Below are positions 22,659 through 34,530 of a DNA stretch of 64,000 bases, one piece after another. A program made the translations under genes and the position numbers. Below the pieces are notes generated by a model that saw only the letters and a program-made list of their open reading frames with translations, searched no databases and had not been told where the DNA came from. The DNA lies in the NCBI RefSeq assembly GCF_004664715.2, contig NC_051069.1, positions 72,562,647 through 72,626,646 on the forward strand, given 5' to 3'. Every line of letters begins with the position of its first letter. Within the stretch, counting starts at the first letter, position 1. Source of the DNA: Peromyscus leucopus (lineage: Eukaryota; Chordata; Mammalia; Rodentia; Cricetidae).

Positions 22659-23505
22659 CTTGCTACGTATATAAGAAATGGAAGGGCAAACAGAAGGTAT
22701 ATAGTTCTCCATTTGTCCCCTAGTCACACACCCTGGACCCAGACAGAACAGGGACAGAAGTCACTGGATCCACCACTCTCAAGCTGGAACAGAATCTGCA
22801 TTTATCCTCATTAGCCTCTGTCCACCAGCTCACCATGGGTCGGCAAGGAAAATAAAATCCATCCCCCTGCCTGCCATTTCTGGTCCCCTTTGAACAAAGA
22901 AACTAGAAATTGCCCTTTTCCTTTACTGCTGAGGAAAGTACTTTTATCTGAGATAGGCTCCCAGCTTCTTCTCCTGCACTAAATTATTTACCAAGGGTGA
23001 GATTTTTCCAGTTGTCCTTCTATTAATAAACCTTCAGATGTCTCACCACCCTCCCAGGTGACACTGATGTCACTCATTGGCCACTTCCCTGCAGTCACAC
23101 ACCTTTTAAACCTCGGGTGTCCTTCTCAAAGCTCCCCACTGTCCATGACAGACAGCTTTGGTGTCAGCTGAAGTCTTTCATGCCCTGGATCTGCAAATGT
23201 GGGTCATGTGGCAATGGCGTTCTTCTAAGGTGGTAAAACCCACGAGTCAAGATTTTTATGGGTTTTTCTTCTTTGTGAAAGGGCAGCAGGGAATCTATAG
23301 GCCACAGAGAGAAAGGTGAATTTCAGGGCCTGCAAGACTATGCGGGAGGTGGGGGTGTGTGTCAGAAATTCTGGTGGAATTTACACGTTAAAACTAAGTT
23401 AAGATATTTTACTGATGAATGTGATGAGTTTATCTCACTAAATACCTTGAAACATATACTGCTTAAGGTTTTTTTTTTCCTTTTATGGTCACCATTCTTG
23501 TCAAT
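22659..23505. other. Intergenic DNA, no recognised feature
   Basis: No coding frame or named repeat supported. Confidence 0.4.
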
Positions 23506-23518
23506 ATTAAGTTAACGT

Positions 23519-23690
23519 AGCCGGGAGGTAGTGGCGCACGCCTTTAATCTCAGCACTCGGGAGGCAGAGGCAGGCGGATCTCTGTGAGTTCGAGGCCAGC
23601 CTGGTCTCCAAAGCAAGTTCCAGGAAAGGTGCAAAGCTACACAGAGAAACCCTGTCTCAAAAAACCAAAAAAAAAAAAAAAAAAAAAAAA
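23519..23690 (+). repeat. B1 SINE, young copy
   Basis: Complete B1 with AAAGGTGCAAAGCTACACAG and a pure A tail, between perfect 13-bp duplications ATTAAGTTAACGT (23506-23518, 23691-23703). Confidence 0.96.
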
Positions 23691-23884
23691 ATTAAGTTAA
23701 CGTTTTATAATCCACATCATTCTCTATATAGAATTCCTGAAATATTATTTTGCTGTAAGTCTTCCATGGTTAGTACATTATGTATCACTTGATTTTAAGA
23801 AGCATTTGAGATACCTTATAATATAATGAATATGAAATAATGTGACTACAATAATAAATAAGGGGAGAAAACCACATGGTTCTT

Positions 23885-23965
23885 ATTTCACATCTGTTGT
23901 CATGGTAAAAATACCCTGACAAAAAGCAGATTAGAGGAGAAAAAAAGTTTGTCTAGCTCACAATT
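23885..23965 (-). repeat. TGATGGTTAATC-class repeat, left part (split)
   Basis: GTCATGGTAAAAATACCCTG and GTTTGTCTAGCTCACAATT match the family; it continues at 24588. Confidence 0.55.
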
Positions 23966-24581
23966 TGCTTGTTCTGTGACCCTGTTCCTGGGGGAACATG
24001 AACAAATGTCTACTTACCCTAGACAAGGAACTTAGGACAGAGCAAAGTGAGGATCCCACCAGAGTCCAGCTTGATGAACCAGTGAGTTTTATTAGAGTGA
24101 CTTACAAGAACATGGGTGAGAAGTTACTTACAGGAGCAGAAATGACTCAGAGACAGCTGAATCACCAAAGCCCACCCCAACATAGGTGACAGTTCCCAAA
24201 AGCCTGGGAGCCTGGAGTGCGCTACACAACCTGCAGGCACCTCGACAGGCTGGAGAATGTCCCCTCCAGGGACCGTTGGTCTGATCCTCTTCCGGGCACT
24301 CTCTGCTTCTTTCAGGCAGCTGAGCTTGTCTGAGAGTCTCCCACACTCCTTACAGCTACTATATACTTAGGAATAGAGGGATTTAGCGTACCTGGTCGGT
24401 TTCAGGAACTTCCTGAGGCCTCTGAATTGTTTACTCCCTGGGCTTTAGGGGCTTCCCAGCAGGATGAGATGTTTCGCCTCCCTTTAATCATATTGTTTCC
24501 CTTCCTTTCTTATATCCTGTGTTTTAACACGCTTCCCTCTGAAATGGAAGGTTTTAATCTAGGAGAAAACAGCTACACAAT
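23966..24581 (-). mobile_element. LTR-like insertion, about 616 bp
   Basis: Starts TGCTTGTTCTGTGACC, ends AGCTACACAAT, and is flanked by ACAATT at 23960-23965 and 24582-24587. A perfect 6-bp duplication and the interruption of an older repeat support an LTR. The strand is a guess from GGTTTTAATCT/TTTTATTAGAG orientation. Confidence 0.6.
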
Positions 24582-24587
24582 ACAATT

Positions 24588-24800
24588 CTAGGTCACACAC
24601 CATTATTGAAGGGAAGTCAAGGCAGGAACTCAAGCAGCTGGTCACATCTCATGCACCGCCAAGGCCAAAGAGTGGATAGAGAAGCTGCCTGCTTATTCTC
24701 AGCCAGCTTTCTTCTCTTTCACACTGTTCAGACCCGCCTTCCTAAGGACTGGTGCCACTCACAATGGAAAAAGAATTTAAAGGAGAAGTAGTCTGAATTC
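24588..24800 (-). repeat. TGATGGTTAATC-class repeat, right part
   Basis: GGGAAGTCAAGGCAGGAACT, AGCAGCTGGTCACATCTCAT and GACTGGTGCCACTCACAATG are the expected continuation. Confidence 0.55.
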
Positions 24801-25300
24801 CACTCTCCTCTCTTCAGCTTCCCACACAACATGACCAGCTGCTGCTTCATGTTCCTGCTGCCATGACGTCACTTCCACCAACGGTTTTGAAAGCAGGAAA
24901 GATGCAAGAGTGAAGGGACCATGCAGGCTTGTACCAAAGTCAAAAAAGCTACTTTAGACAGGAAATGTGTGGGGCAGGGTTGGTGTCCCTGCAAGGAAGC
25001 CCTTGTGTTAAACCATACAAGTAAAGCCAAGGTTGCAATGGAGACCCCAGGGTGTTAGAAATGCCAGAACCGTGGGGTGTATGCTGAGGAAGGAGGTTAA
25101 CACAGAGTGGAGCTAGACCAAGAGAGAAGCTCTGTGGGCTACTGGTGGTAAAGCTGGGAGGGCAGATCCCAGTATGCGCCTCACCTTCTGGACACAGAGC
25201 TACAGAATTTGATGTTCGCCCTGCTGGGTTTCAGACTTGCTTTGGTCTGATCTTTCCTTACTGCGACCCCATTTCTCTCAGGTGGATTAGGAATATTTAT
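24801..25300. other. Intergenic DNA, no recognised feature
   Basis: No gene or named repeat supported. Confidence 0.4.
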
Positions 25301-25302
25301 TC

Positions 25303-25410
25303 TGTGCCTGGTGTGGAGGCGTGTGCCTTTAATCTCAGTGTTTGAGAGGCAGGAAGCATGTGGATCTCCGTGATTTCAAGCCAGCCTGGTCTACATAGAA
25401 ACAGAGAGAG
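25303..25410 (+). repeat. B1 SINE fragment, diverged
   Basis: GTGCCTTTAATCTCAGTGTT and CAAGCCAGCCTGGTCTACAT in B1 order; 3' end lost. Confidence 0.75.
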
Positions 25411-25627
25411 TGGGGGGTTTGGAGGGGAGGATAATCTCATGCCTGGAGTCTTAAAAGAAACTTGGACTTGTAAACAGTGTTGGAAGTGCTAAACACTATG
25501 GAGATTTTGAAGATGGAACAAACACATTTTGACTTTTATGAGACGGGTATAAGCTGTGAAGACCGGGAGTGGTATGTTATAATGTGAAGTGATGTTTTTT
25601 GTGTTGAGTTAACAGAGGGTAGAATTG

Positions 25628-25980
25628 TGATGGTTAATCTTAATTGTTAACTGATCTAGAATCACTATGGAAATACACCCCTGGACATGTCTAGGAAGGT
25701 GCTTCCAAGTAAAGTTGAACTGTAGTGGGAAAGCCTACTCTGAATGTGGGGGAGCCAGCCCATAGGCTATGGATCTGCACTGAATCAAAAAAGAAGTACG
25801 CTGAGTCCCAGCACGTAACTCTCTCTTCCTGCTACAACAGTGTGAGCAGCTGCGTCCCCAAGCTCCTACCACCCCGACTCCCTGACCATGACAGTCAGTG
25901 TCCTCAAATTATGAGTCCAAATCAATTCCTCATTCCTGAAGTTGCTTCTGTCACAACAGATGATCAACAACTACACATAC
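25628..25980 (+). repeat. TGATGGTTAATC-class LTR-like repeat
   Basis: TGATGGTTAATCTTAATTGT start and a weak MaLR-like 3' end (CCAAATCAATTCCTCATTCC). Related to 4091 and 20800/21801. Confidence 0.6.
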
Positions 25981-26061
25981 TAACATCTCTAATTAGCAAA
26001 ACAGGTTCTGTTTTGTTTTCTTTTGAAACCAAGTTCTAGAAATTGATCCGAAAGGAAATAT

Positions 26062-26570
26062 TCATGCATGCATTTGAAAAGCATTTACTAAATACTTACA
26101 ATCATCCTAATTGTACAGAGGACACCAAGAATATAGTGCCAAACATTTCAAAACAGCCTTTGCCTTTAGTGCTTGGTGTCTTCTGGCATAGACAAGAATA
26201 AATGAGCAAGTTAATAATGAACAGGTAATATATGGTTAATTGTTAGAGTGACTGTGCACTGGAAAGGTCTCTTGGAGGAGATGATTTTTGAAAAGCAGGT
26301 AAGAGAGGAAATGTGGTTCCCCCCACTTAGGTATGATTGGGGGGGGGAGATAGGGTTCTGGCAGTGCTCCTACACAAGACTGGACTCTAAAGTACAGAGC
26401 CCCAAATTCATTTGTCAGATACCTTGCTGAGTAAGGTCATAGACGGGAACAAAGAGACAGCTTGTAATCAGTGCCTCAGTTTTTATTCAGTGATCCCAGA
26501 TGAGGCCCTGGGTGAGGAAATCAAGGAAGGCTTTAAATATGAGTGTGGCCAGAAGTTGAATTTTTTTCAA
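26062..26570 (+). repeat. L2 LINE remnant
   Basis: CATTTACTAAATACTTACAA, then ATAAATGAGCAAGTTAATAA, then AAGGTCTCTTGGAGGAGATG and TGAGGCCCTGGGTGAGGAAA follow the L2 3' end order. It is ancient and non-coding. Confidence 0.5.
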
Positions 26571-27860
26571 GAAGCTGACAGATGGTTCTAATTCTTAATG
26601 GTGTGCAAATCCACTTGGGCCTCTGTGACCTCACCTCCACGCAAAGGTTAAGAAAATCAGTCTCACATGGGTAAAATTATAATTGCCCCACATATCCTAC
26701 TTAAGAGAGACAAGAAAAACACACAGTTACACGATGAAAACATAGTACAGGCTGATACTGAAGATTGGAGTGATTTAGAGATTATAAGCACAAAAAAGCT
26801 ATTGGAAATCTATTTATTTGTTCTTTAATAAGCAGTGATCAGAAAGGGTGAGGTACCAAAGAGGGACTGGGGGAAAGGAGTGGGTGGAGAGAGTGAGTGC
26901 ACATAAAAAGGGTATGAAGTTGGAAAAAACCTGACAGGCAGAAACGAGCTTAAAATCTTGTTGCTATGGAAACTCCATACCCTCTGCTCTCGACCCAATC
27001 TACACCTAAGGGGTGTATGACCTAGTAGTCAGCTAAATATTAAAGTGACCCTGAACAGCAGAAGACGTTGTTTCATTATTTCTGAAAAGGGTATCTCAAA
27101 GTCAAAACAAAGTACTATAAATCTTTCTTTAATGTCTACTGAGAAGTATATAGGATACAGGGACAATTTCCTTTGAGGGTCTCAAGAAAAGTCGGAAGCC
27201 CCACAAAGGCCTTGTTTCCCAACCCTCCAAGGCTACTGCTTTTATTTACCTCAAAACTAGGCAATGTCACGACACTTGATATACTAATATGCTTCCAATG
27301 AGGTTGACTTGGCATTAAGCCAAAGGCAATCTAAACCAAAAGCTGCCCTGGACAAGGCAGGGAGACCTCTACTGATTTAAAGGCAAAACCTAATTTTCCT
27401 CAAATGTAGGAATGAGCAATACACTCTCCTGTCACAGAAAAGAACACTTTCAAACCCCATTGCTCACTAGAAACAGAATTTTCTTGTCCAAGTTCACAGG
27501 AATTGTGATAAGAATTGTGGAATCATGTCTGACAGAAAGCCTTGGGCCAATGCCTATAACTATGCCTGCAATATGACATGTTAGAACTGCCACGTCTCAA
27601 ATAAACCGCTTCCAACCATAAGCCAGAACTGGGGAGGCACTGGATTTCAGCAGTTTCAACCAGACCTCTTCCCAGTCTCCCTAGAGAATCTACTTTAATG
27701 ACCCCTTAAAACCAAGCCTTTGTGTTGGTGGCCTTCAATTCCCTCTCTCATAGCTATCGCAGAGGCGTCTCATGTGTCTAAGCCCTTATTCAAGTTTTCC
27801 ACAAGGTGTTACATGTCTTCTCTATCTCAGTTAATGTCCAGTCTGAAAAAAGTCTGATCT
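26571..27860. other. Repeat-poor intergenic DNA
   Basis: No gene or clear repeat. AT-rich segments could be conserved non-coding sequence, which cannot be judged from one species. Confidence 0.35.
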
Positions 27861-27863
27861 GCC

Positions 27864-28565
27864 TGTGGTGATTTGAACAGGAATGGCCCCCCCAGACTCA
27901 TGTGTTTGAAAGCTTGGCCATAGGGTGTTGGTAGAGTTTTTCTGTCCCACCAGCCCACTTCCAAATAACCACACTAAGTCTTAAGATTAATTATACATTA
28001 ATCTTAAGCTCAGGCTTATTGCTAACTGGCTCCTACATTTTAAACTAAACCATATTCCTTATTTATGTTCTGTCATGTGGTGGTGCCTTTACTAGCATGG
28101 CATGTTCATCTCCTTCCTGTTCCTTCATCTTCTGCGGGCAACTCCCCCAACTCCACCCTTCCTCTTCCCATCATTCTCAGTTTGGCTTTCCTGCCTAACT
28201 TTATCCTGTTCAGCTATTGGCCAGTTGGCTTATTTATTAACCAATTATGGTGACATACATTTACACAGTGTACGGAAGGATTATTGCAATAGGGAGCAGT
28301 ACTATGAGGAGGTGTGGCCTTGTTGGAAGAAGTGAGTCACTGTGGAGGCGGGCTTCCAGGTCTTAATATGTTTAGCTATGCCTAGTGTGGCAGTCTCCTT
28401 CTGCTGCCCGAAGATCAAGATGTAGAAGTCTCAGCTCCTTCTCCAGCACCATGTCCGCTTGCAAGCTGCCACGTTTCTTGCCAGGCCCAGTTAAATGCTT
28501 TCTTTTATAAGAGTTGCTGTGGTCTTGGTGTCTCTTCACAGCAAGAAACCCTAACTAAGATAACA
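27864..28565 (+). mobile_element. ORR1-type MaLR LTR, split by family A LTR
   Basis: TGTGGTGATTTGAACAGGAA to 27925, and GAGGTGTGGCCTTGTTGGAA to CTAACTAAGATAACA from 28289. Joining the two sides over one copy of ATAGGG gives the normal ORR1 order. Confidence 0.82.
27926..28288 (-). mobile_element. Solo LTR, family A, nested in ORR1
   Basis: 363 bp with a perfect 6-bp duplication ATAGGG (27920-27925, 28289-28294). The reverse complement starts TGCAATAATCCTTCCG and contains GCCAATAGCTGAACAGG. It is younger than the ORR1. Confidence 0.87.
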
Positions 28566-28579
28566 CCTTAAAGTCCTTT

Positions 28580-28745
28580 AGCCATGTAACTTAGAAAAGT
28601 TATCACACCTCTCTTGTCAGTCAGCCTAGGTTTCCCCTGGCTGGCAAACAAGCATCATCCTATCAAGTGCACAGTACAAGTCAAATGAGGAAGCATGTGG
28701 TATGTGCTCAGAATGGTGCCCGCCTCTAGCAGATGCTCAGGGAGT
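28580..28745 (+). repeat. MIR SINE
   Basis: GCCATGTAACTTAGAAAAGT, then TATGTGCTCAGAATGGTGCC and GCAGATGCTCAGGGAGTGAC follow the MIR consensus order. Confidence 0.6.
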
Positions 28746-29370
28746 GACAGTGCCTTCCTGATCATCTCTGCCCTAAAAACTTCATGGGGTCCTAACCCAT
28801 CTTCCCAACTCCGGCTCCCCTCAGTTTTTCTGTGACATCCTCTGGCCCCTTCAGGACTCCAGTTTCATAGAGTATTTGTCCCTCACAGCCTTCCTGTCCT
28901 TGTTTCCTTTTAACTTGCTGTTCATGGGGAAAAGATAAATAGTCTTTTTAATTCACCAACCTCTAGAGAGAAAGTATTTTTTGAGCTAGTGCCTAAAAGG
29001 AACACAACACCTTCATCTCTTTCATTTGTACCGGGGTGATGACTAGATCCTAGACTTTGAGCAGGTGCTATTCCAGGACAAACCTTGGTGGCAGGTGGTG
29101 ACCAGTGTTGTATGAGAGAAGAACATGAGTTAGTAAAGTGGGCAATGGTTTCTGAGAGGCCATGCTGGGATTTCACATCCTATGGCCTTTTGCAAGGTGA
29201 ATGTCTCTATTTTCTCCTTAAGAGATGGATTCTCCTTTCTCCCTCTTTGAATCTGGGCTGGCTTAGTGAGTTGCTTGGATGAATAAATTAATGTAGTTCT
29301 CAAAGCTTTGGCTTAATAGATTCTAAAGCACTGTTTGCAATCTTGGAATGATTCTTCTAAGAATATTGTT
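28746..29370. other. Intergenic DNA, no recognised feature
   Basis: No gene or repeat supported. Confidence 0.4.
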
Positions 29371-29373
29371 TTA

Positions 29374-29520
29374 CCAGATCTGGTGACACAGGCCTATAGT
29401 TGTAGGCTATAATTTAAGGCCAGCCTGGATACCTTGATAGGAACTGGTCTCAAAGAAAAAGGGGCTAGATCTTGAGTTCAATTCCCAGCAACTCCTTCCC
29501 CAAATCAAAAACAAAAGCAA
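29374..29520 (+). repeat. Diverged B1-like plus B2-like fragment
   Basis: CTGGTGACACAGGCCTATAG and GGCCAGCCTGGATACCTTGA are B1-like; GAGTTCAATTCCCAGCAACT is the B2 B-box region. Both are short. Confidence 0.5.
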
Positions 29521-29871
29521 GCCCAACAACAATACCTCAGAACACTGCTTAAGGCCACCTTACTGTCAACTAGCTCATGCTGGTTATTTAGGGGCGGCCA
29601 CATCACCACACTATGGCTCACAGGCCCAGCTGAGCCCAGGTCCCAATCTGCCACAGGGATGGATCCACTAATGATGCTGAAAGAAATAAATAAAAGAATC
29701 CTCCAGACAACTGATATAATTGTAGGAAAAATAATAAACTACAATGCTTTTAACCCTGCAAACCAATAGATTCATAATCTGGTTCCAGTCTTCTGCAACA
29801 GTTCAACTTTGTATTGCTGTCATTGAAGTTGCATCAGGGAGTGGGTTAGACAATATTAACATCATAACTTT

Positions 29872-30050
29872 CTTAAACCTAGCATTCAGGATGTAGAAGC
29901 AAGCAGATCTCCATGAGTTCCAGGCCATCCTGGTCTACATAGCAAGTTCCAAAACAGCCAGGGCTACATAGTGAGACCCTGTCTCAAAAAACAAACAGAC
30001 AAGCCAATAAATAAAACCAAAACAAGAAACAAACAAATGTAAAAAACATA
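29872..30050 (+). repeat. B1 SINE, older type, 5' truncated
   Basis: GCATTCAGGATGTAGAAGCA to GAGACCCTGTCTCAAAAAAC; the first B1 part is missing. Confidence 0.85.
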
Positions 30051-30555
30051 ACTTTTATCACAGTGTTATCCAAGCCATCTTGAATCTTCAAAGTTATGGT
30101 AAACCTGTATGTAATATTCACAGTAAATTTTAAAATGGGAGGAGCTAATTCAATGAATATCACTTAAATTCGAATTTTAAGTTCCAGTATGAAATGTATG
30201 GGAATTCAAGAAGCCAAATAAGCATTTCTATTAGCCAGGAGCTGCTGGTATAGCATTCAACACATGGGAGTCAAAATGTGAGTCTCATAGAGACTTTGAA
30301 CATGTGTTGTTACCCTAGTCAGTTTGATCAGACATGCTAAATGATAGAGTATTCCTGCTGACTGAATAAAGAAACAAACACATGTCTGAAGGACTGATGG
30401 TAGAGTTAGTCACCAGCAAGCAAATTTCACCTGGACGTAGCATCTTGGCAATTTTTTTTTTTTTTAACTTCAGTTACTTTTTCCCTGAGTGCTCTATTTA
30501 TCAACATACTTTAATTCCAATAGAAAGCACCCAGAGGCTAACTTACAATAAACAA

Positions 30556-30720
30556 CAGAGGTTCAGCTGATAAAGGCTCTTTCTGCCAAGCCCAAGTTTG
30601 ATCTACAAGATGGGAAGGAAAAAACAGGCTCCCTGCAAGTTATCCTCTGACCTCCACATGTGTCCTGGGACACAGCTGTGCCCTGCCTCAAAAATAAATG
30701 TAAAAAAAAGTAATAAGTAA
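30556..30720 (+). repeat. B2/B3-related SINE, diverged
   Basis: GGTTCAGCTGATAAAGGCTC head, TCCTCTGACCTCCACATGTG body and an AAAATAAATGTAAA tail. Confidence 0.6.
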
Positions 30721-31718
30721 AATAAACAACGATATAATGACATTCTGTCATCCTTTGTAGACTAATAGATTGGCTGGCTATGTGAACCTGAGAACTGATA
30801 CTGAGGGGCTGCATGGGATGTTCCAGAAGTGGAAATCAGGCAGAATGGCTGGTTGAGAGGATTTCACAAACCACCTGGCCTGTGTCAGCCTTTCTACTGA
30901 AGGAAAGGAAAAGTCTTAAAGTTTCCAGTGTGCTTAAGGCCTAAGGAAATATGCTTACACACCATCTTTAGGGCTGAGGTAGTGAGAAATGTCTTGTGAT
31001 TTTCCTCTTTGTGGCAACGTATATTTTATCTTTGTATCACTTTTTTGTGCTGTCAGGTCTCTGAAAAACTTACTTCTTCATGTCCAGTGTTTGTTAGATA
31101 TCTCTTGTGGTAGAATTTAGATGTTTCTCTTATCACAACCACACTCACACTGCACTTCCGCCCCAACAATGAACTCAGCTGGCTCCTAGTTCTGGAGCTA
31201 ACACTGGTTGGTCCCTCACAGAAAAAATCCTGATCCCTTGGTGCCTGGCTGACTGGCAGATTCCTCAGAAACTACTGGGTTTATTATTATTATTAAAATG
31301 TCACAGGCTACTGTGTCCAGAGCATTTGATCTTTGCCTTTTTAGAAATCAGAAACCTACATTCTTCCTTTTCAGGTGATATCATAGTTTTTGTTATTTAA
31401 GCCCGGGAAAATTCCTGTACTTAGGTGAGTTTATAAAGTTAACAACTTTTGTCATTTATTTATGTGCTACAATTTGAATAGGGAGTTCTGCTAAAAAATA
31501 TACATCTTGTAAATAATGCTGTTAGCAGTGCATGCTTTCAATTTTTAAAAGAAGGCTTTTTGCTTTTTGGTATTTATTATTTTCAGAAGTAAACATTAAA
31601 CTCCAGTTTAAAGATAGACATAAACATTTTTCCCCTGGTTGTTTATAAGCAAAACACACTTTGCTTCTTCATTAAAATAGAAATACCCCTCCTAATATAT
31701 TTTTGGAATCTATTGGAC
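30721..31718. other. Repeat-poor intergenic DNA
   Basis: No gene or named repeat. AT-rich end. Confidence 0.4.
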
Positions 31719-31882
31719 CTTTTGTTTTGTTTTTGTTTTTTGAGACAGGGTTTCTCTGCATAGTTTTGGTGCCTGTCCTGGATCTCACTCTGTAGACCAG
31801 GCTGGCCTTGAACGCTCAGAGATCCACCTGGCTCTGCCTCCCGAGTGCTGGGATTAAAGGCGTGTGCCACCACTGCCAGGCT
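31719..31882 (-). repeat. B1 SINE
   Basis: Reverse-strand B1. TCTATTGGACCTTTTG at its left and GCTATTGGACCCTTTG at its right give the target duplication. Confidence 0.92.
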
Positions 31883-32069
31883 GCTATTGGACCCTTTGAA
31901 GGGACTTGTTAACTTTACTATGAGAATCCCCGATCTACCACTCTCCTTTCTACTGGTGTATGAGAATGTAAATAACCTTTGCACATGGGCCTGGTGGCTT
32001 CTAGTTGCATTCTGGTTTCTGCCATGAAGTCTGGCTCAGCTGAAATTTCTTCAGTTAGAACTACCTCTT

Positions 32070-32832
32070 TGTGATGGTTTAAAAAAGAATGGCCTCCATA
32101 TATGAGTGGAATTATTTGAAAGGATTACAAGGATTAGAAGGTGTGGCCTTGTTGGAATAGGAACTGTGTCACTGGGGGTGGGTTTTGAGGTTTTCAAAAG
32201 CCTGCAGATTAGGATGTAGTGTTTTGTTTTTCTTACTCTTTACTCTTTGGGAGGCCTGCCACTCAGCTCCCAAATAAATATGGAGGCTTATTCTTAATTA
32301 TGAATGCTTGGCTTATTTTTTGCCGGCTTTCTTTAACTTAAATTATCCCATCTACCTGTTGCCTCGGGGCTTTTCCTGTCCTCTTCTGTAAATCTTACTC
32401 TTACACTGTGGCTTGCTGTATAGCTGGGTGGCTGGAGTCCTCTTGCTTCTCTGGCTGCTTCTTCTTCCTCCCAGATTTCTCCTTTTATATATTCTCTCTG
32501 GCTGCCAGCCCCGCCTATCTCTCTCTCCTGCCTTGCTATTGGCCATTCAGCTATTTATTAGACCTGTCAGATGTTTTAGACAGGCAAAGTAACACAGCTT
32601 CACAGAGTTAAACAAATGCAACATAAACAAAAGTAACACGCCTTAAAGTAATATTCTACAACAATGTAGCTCTCAATTACTGCTCCAGTGCCATCCATTC
32701 CTCCATGCTTCCTGCCGTGATGATGACAGACTAAACCTCTGAAACTGTAAGCAAGCCCCTGGTTAAATGCTTTCTTTATAGGTTTCTGTGGCCATGGTGT
32801 CTCCTCACAGCAACAGAACAGTGACTAAGACA
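32070..32832 (+). mobile_element. ORR1-type MaLR LTR, split by family B LTR
   Basis: TGTGATGGTTTAAAAAAGAA to 32219 and CTCTCAATTACTGCTCCAGT to GTGACTAAGACA from 32664. The sides join over ATGTAG. Confidence 0.85.
32220..32663 (-). mobile_element. Solo LTR, family B, nested in ORR1
   Basis: 444 bp, reverse complement TGTTGTAGAATATTACTTTA start; ends on the plus side with CTACAACA. Perfect 6-bp duplication ATGTAG at 32214-32219 and 32664-32669. The body has GGCCAATAGCAAGGCAGG and an AATAAATAG signal. Confidence 0.9.
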
Positions 32833-33702
32833 CTACCTGCACTGCTCTGATTAACTGTGGCTTTGAACTCCAGCAGCAGAGCTCTGGATTTGCTATTGAG
32901 CCGGAAGGCATAAGAAAATGAGCCCCCTGTCAGACAGAGCCAAGGATGGGCTGCAGAGCCTACAGTATTAAGCTCAAAATGCACTGCAAACCACACTGTT
33001 GTGCTTCCAAATTACCAGGCAGACTTCTCCTTACTCAACTACAAGTGGCTTTCTAATTTTTTTTATTAACTCTTTTTCCTCCTATTAGAAGATGGATTAT
33101 TTTCTCATACAATATATCCTGATTATAGTTCCCCTCCCTTTACTCTCTTATTTTTTTTAATCTTCATTATCACTCTATCCTGTCTTTAAACCACTGCCGA
33201 GCATTTGATCTTGAATATATCCCAATCCTTCCCGTCTCCAGTGCCTCCTTCTGACCCTGTGAGAACAGTGGCACCCAGGGCAGACATACCGCATGCTCAA
33301 GAGTTTCTTATGTACTGGGAGAAGAAGTAGAAACAGAGGCTACAATATCACCCTTGAAGGATAGTTAGCCTGAGCATCAGGACCACCTCACCAGGACCTT
33401 TGGCTCTTTCTCTCTCTGGATCCCTGTGTGATTGTTCACGGATGGAAATCTGGCTTTCTACAGCACGTATTCAGTGTTAGCTCTCTACAGACAGAAAGCG
33501 TGCCTAGCTTGTTGTGCTGCACAAAGGGATGGCTCACCTGACACCTGTTCTGAGGAGTTCTGACTTGATGCCATCTACAGGGTCTTCAAAAAGACTGCAA
33601 CTTAAACCTAGGGCAGTGACGCGGAGCACTGAGACAGTAGTTCCGTAAATATTTATAGATGGTCTCAGCAGTTATTATTCTAGGAGGATAGCTAATGTAG
33701 AA

Positions 33703-33738
<36 letters not shown>

Positions 33739-34265
33739 AAGCTTAAAAATGAATGAAAAAAAAGAAATAAAAAGAAAAGGATATGATTGCTCCTAGGTAT
33801 GGTGGAGGAGAAAGTTTATTGTAGATAAAAGGGAGAGCGTGGCCAGAGGCAGAGACTTCTGGGAGAGTCCAGAGTGGACATGACCAGACTGAACTGGGCC
33901 TTGTGAGGAGAAGGGGAGGGGAAGGGAGAGAGGAGAAAGAGGAGAGAGAAACCAGGTGCAGCAGTCAGGAAGTCAAACATACAAAAGGGCAGGTAACCTA
34001 AATGGCTGGATTATATAGGGCAGAGCAACCCAGCCCCCTGGGCTAGAGAGTTCAGGGTAGGGTGCAGGCCATGCCAGCCAAGAGGACCCTGTAACAGGTA
34101 GGGACTGAGGGATGCTGGGAGAGCCTGGTGGCCAGGTCAACTTTCATATATTTAATAGGCACCTCAGCATTTGTTTCAGGGTTTGAGACTTAACAGAAAA
34201 TTTAACTCACAAAGCTGACTTCTTCATCTTGGATATATCTCAGAACCATACGGAGTGTTTGAGGG
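32833..34265. other. Intergenic DNA with GT and purine tracts
   Basis: No gene supported. (GT)n lies at 33705-33737, and a purine-rich AGGAGAAAG region at 33906-33951. Confidence 0.45.
33705..33737 (+). repeat. (GT)n microsatellite
   Basis: About 16 uninterrupted GT units. Confidence 0.97.
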
Positions 34266-34279
34266 CTTTGTTTTTGTTT

Positions 34280-34530
34280 GTTTTTTTTCCCCAGTAGTGA
34301 GTATTGAACCCAGAGCTTCCAGTATGCTATGCACATGCTCTACCACTGAACTATATCCCTAATTTCACCCCGTTTTCATTTTCTTTTCAGACAGGAACTC
34401 TCTGTCTGAAAAGAGAGGAACACCCCGAGTTATCCAGGCTATCCTGGAACTCACCCCACAGCCCAGGCAGGCCCTGAAGTTGTCATTTTTCTACCTCAGC
34501 TTCCTGAGTAGCAGGGACTGCAGATGCCAG
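34280..34530 (-). repeat. B4-type SINE (ID head plus B1-like part)
   Basis: Reverse order: AGTATTGAACCCAGAGCTTC and ATGCACATGCTCTACCACTG are the ID-like head, and ATCCTGGAACTCACCCCACA with CCTCAGCTTCCTGAGTAGCA is B1-like. Confidence 0.75.
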
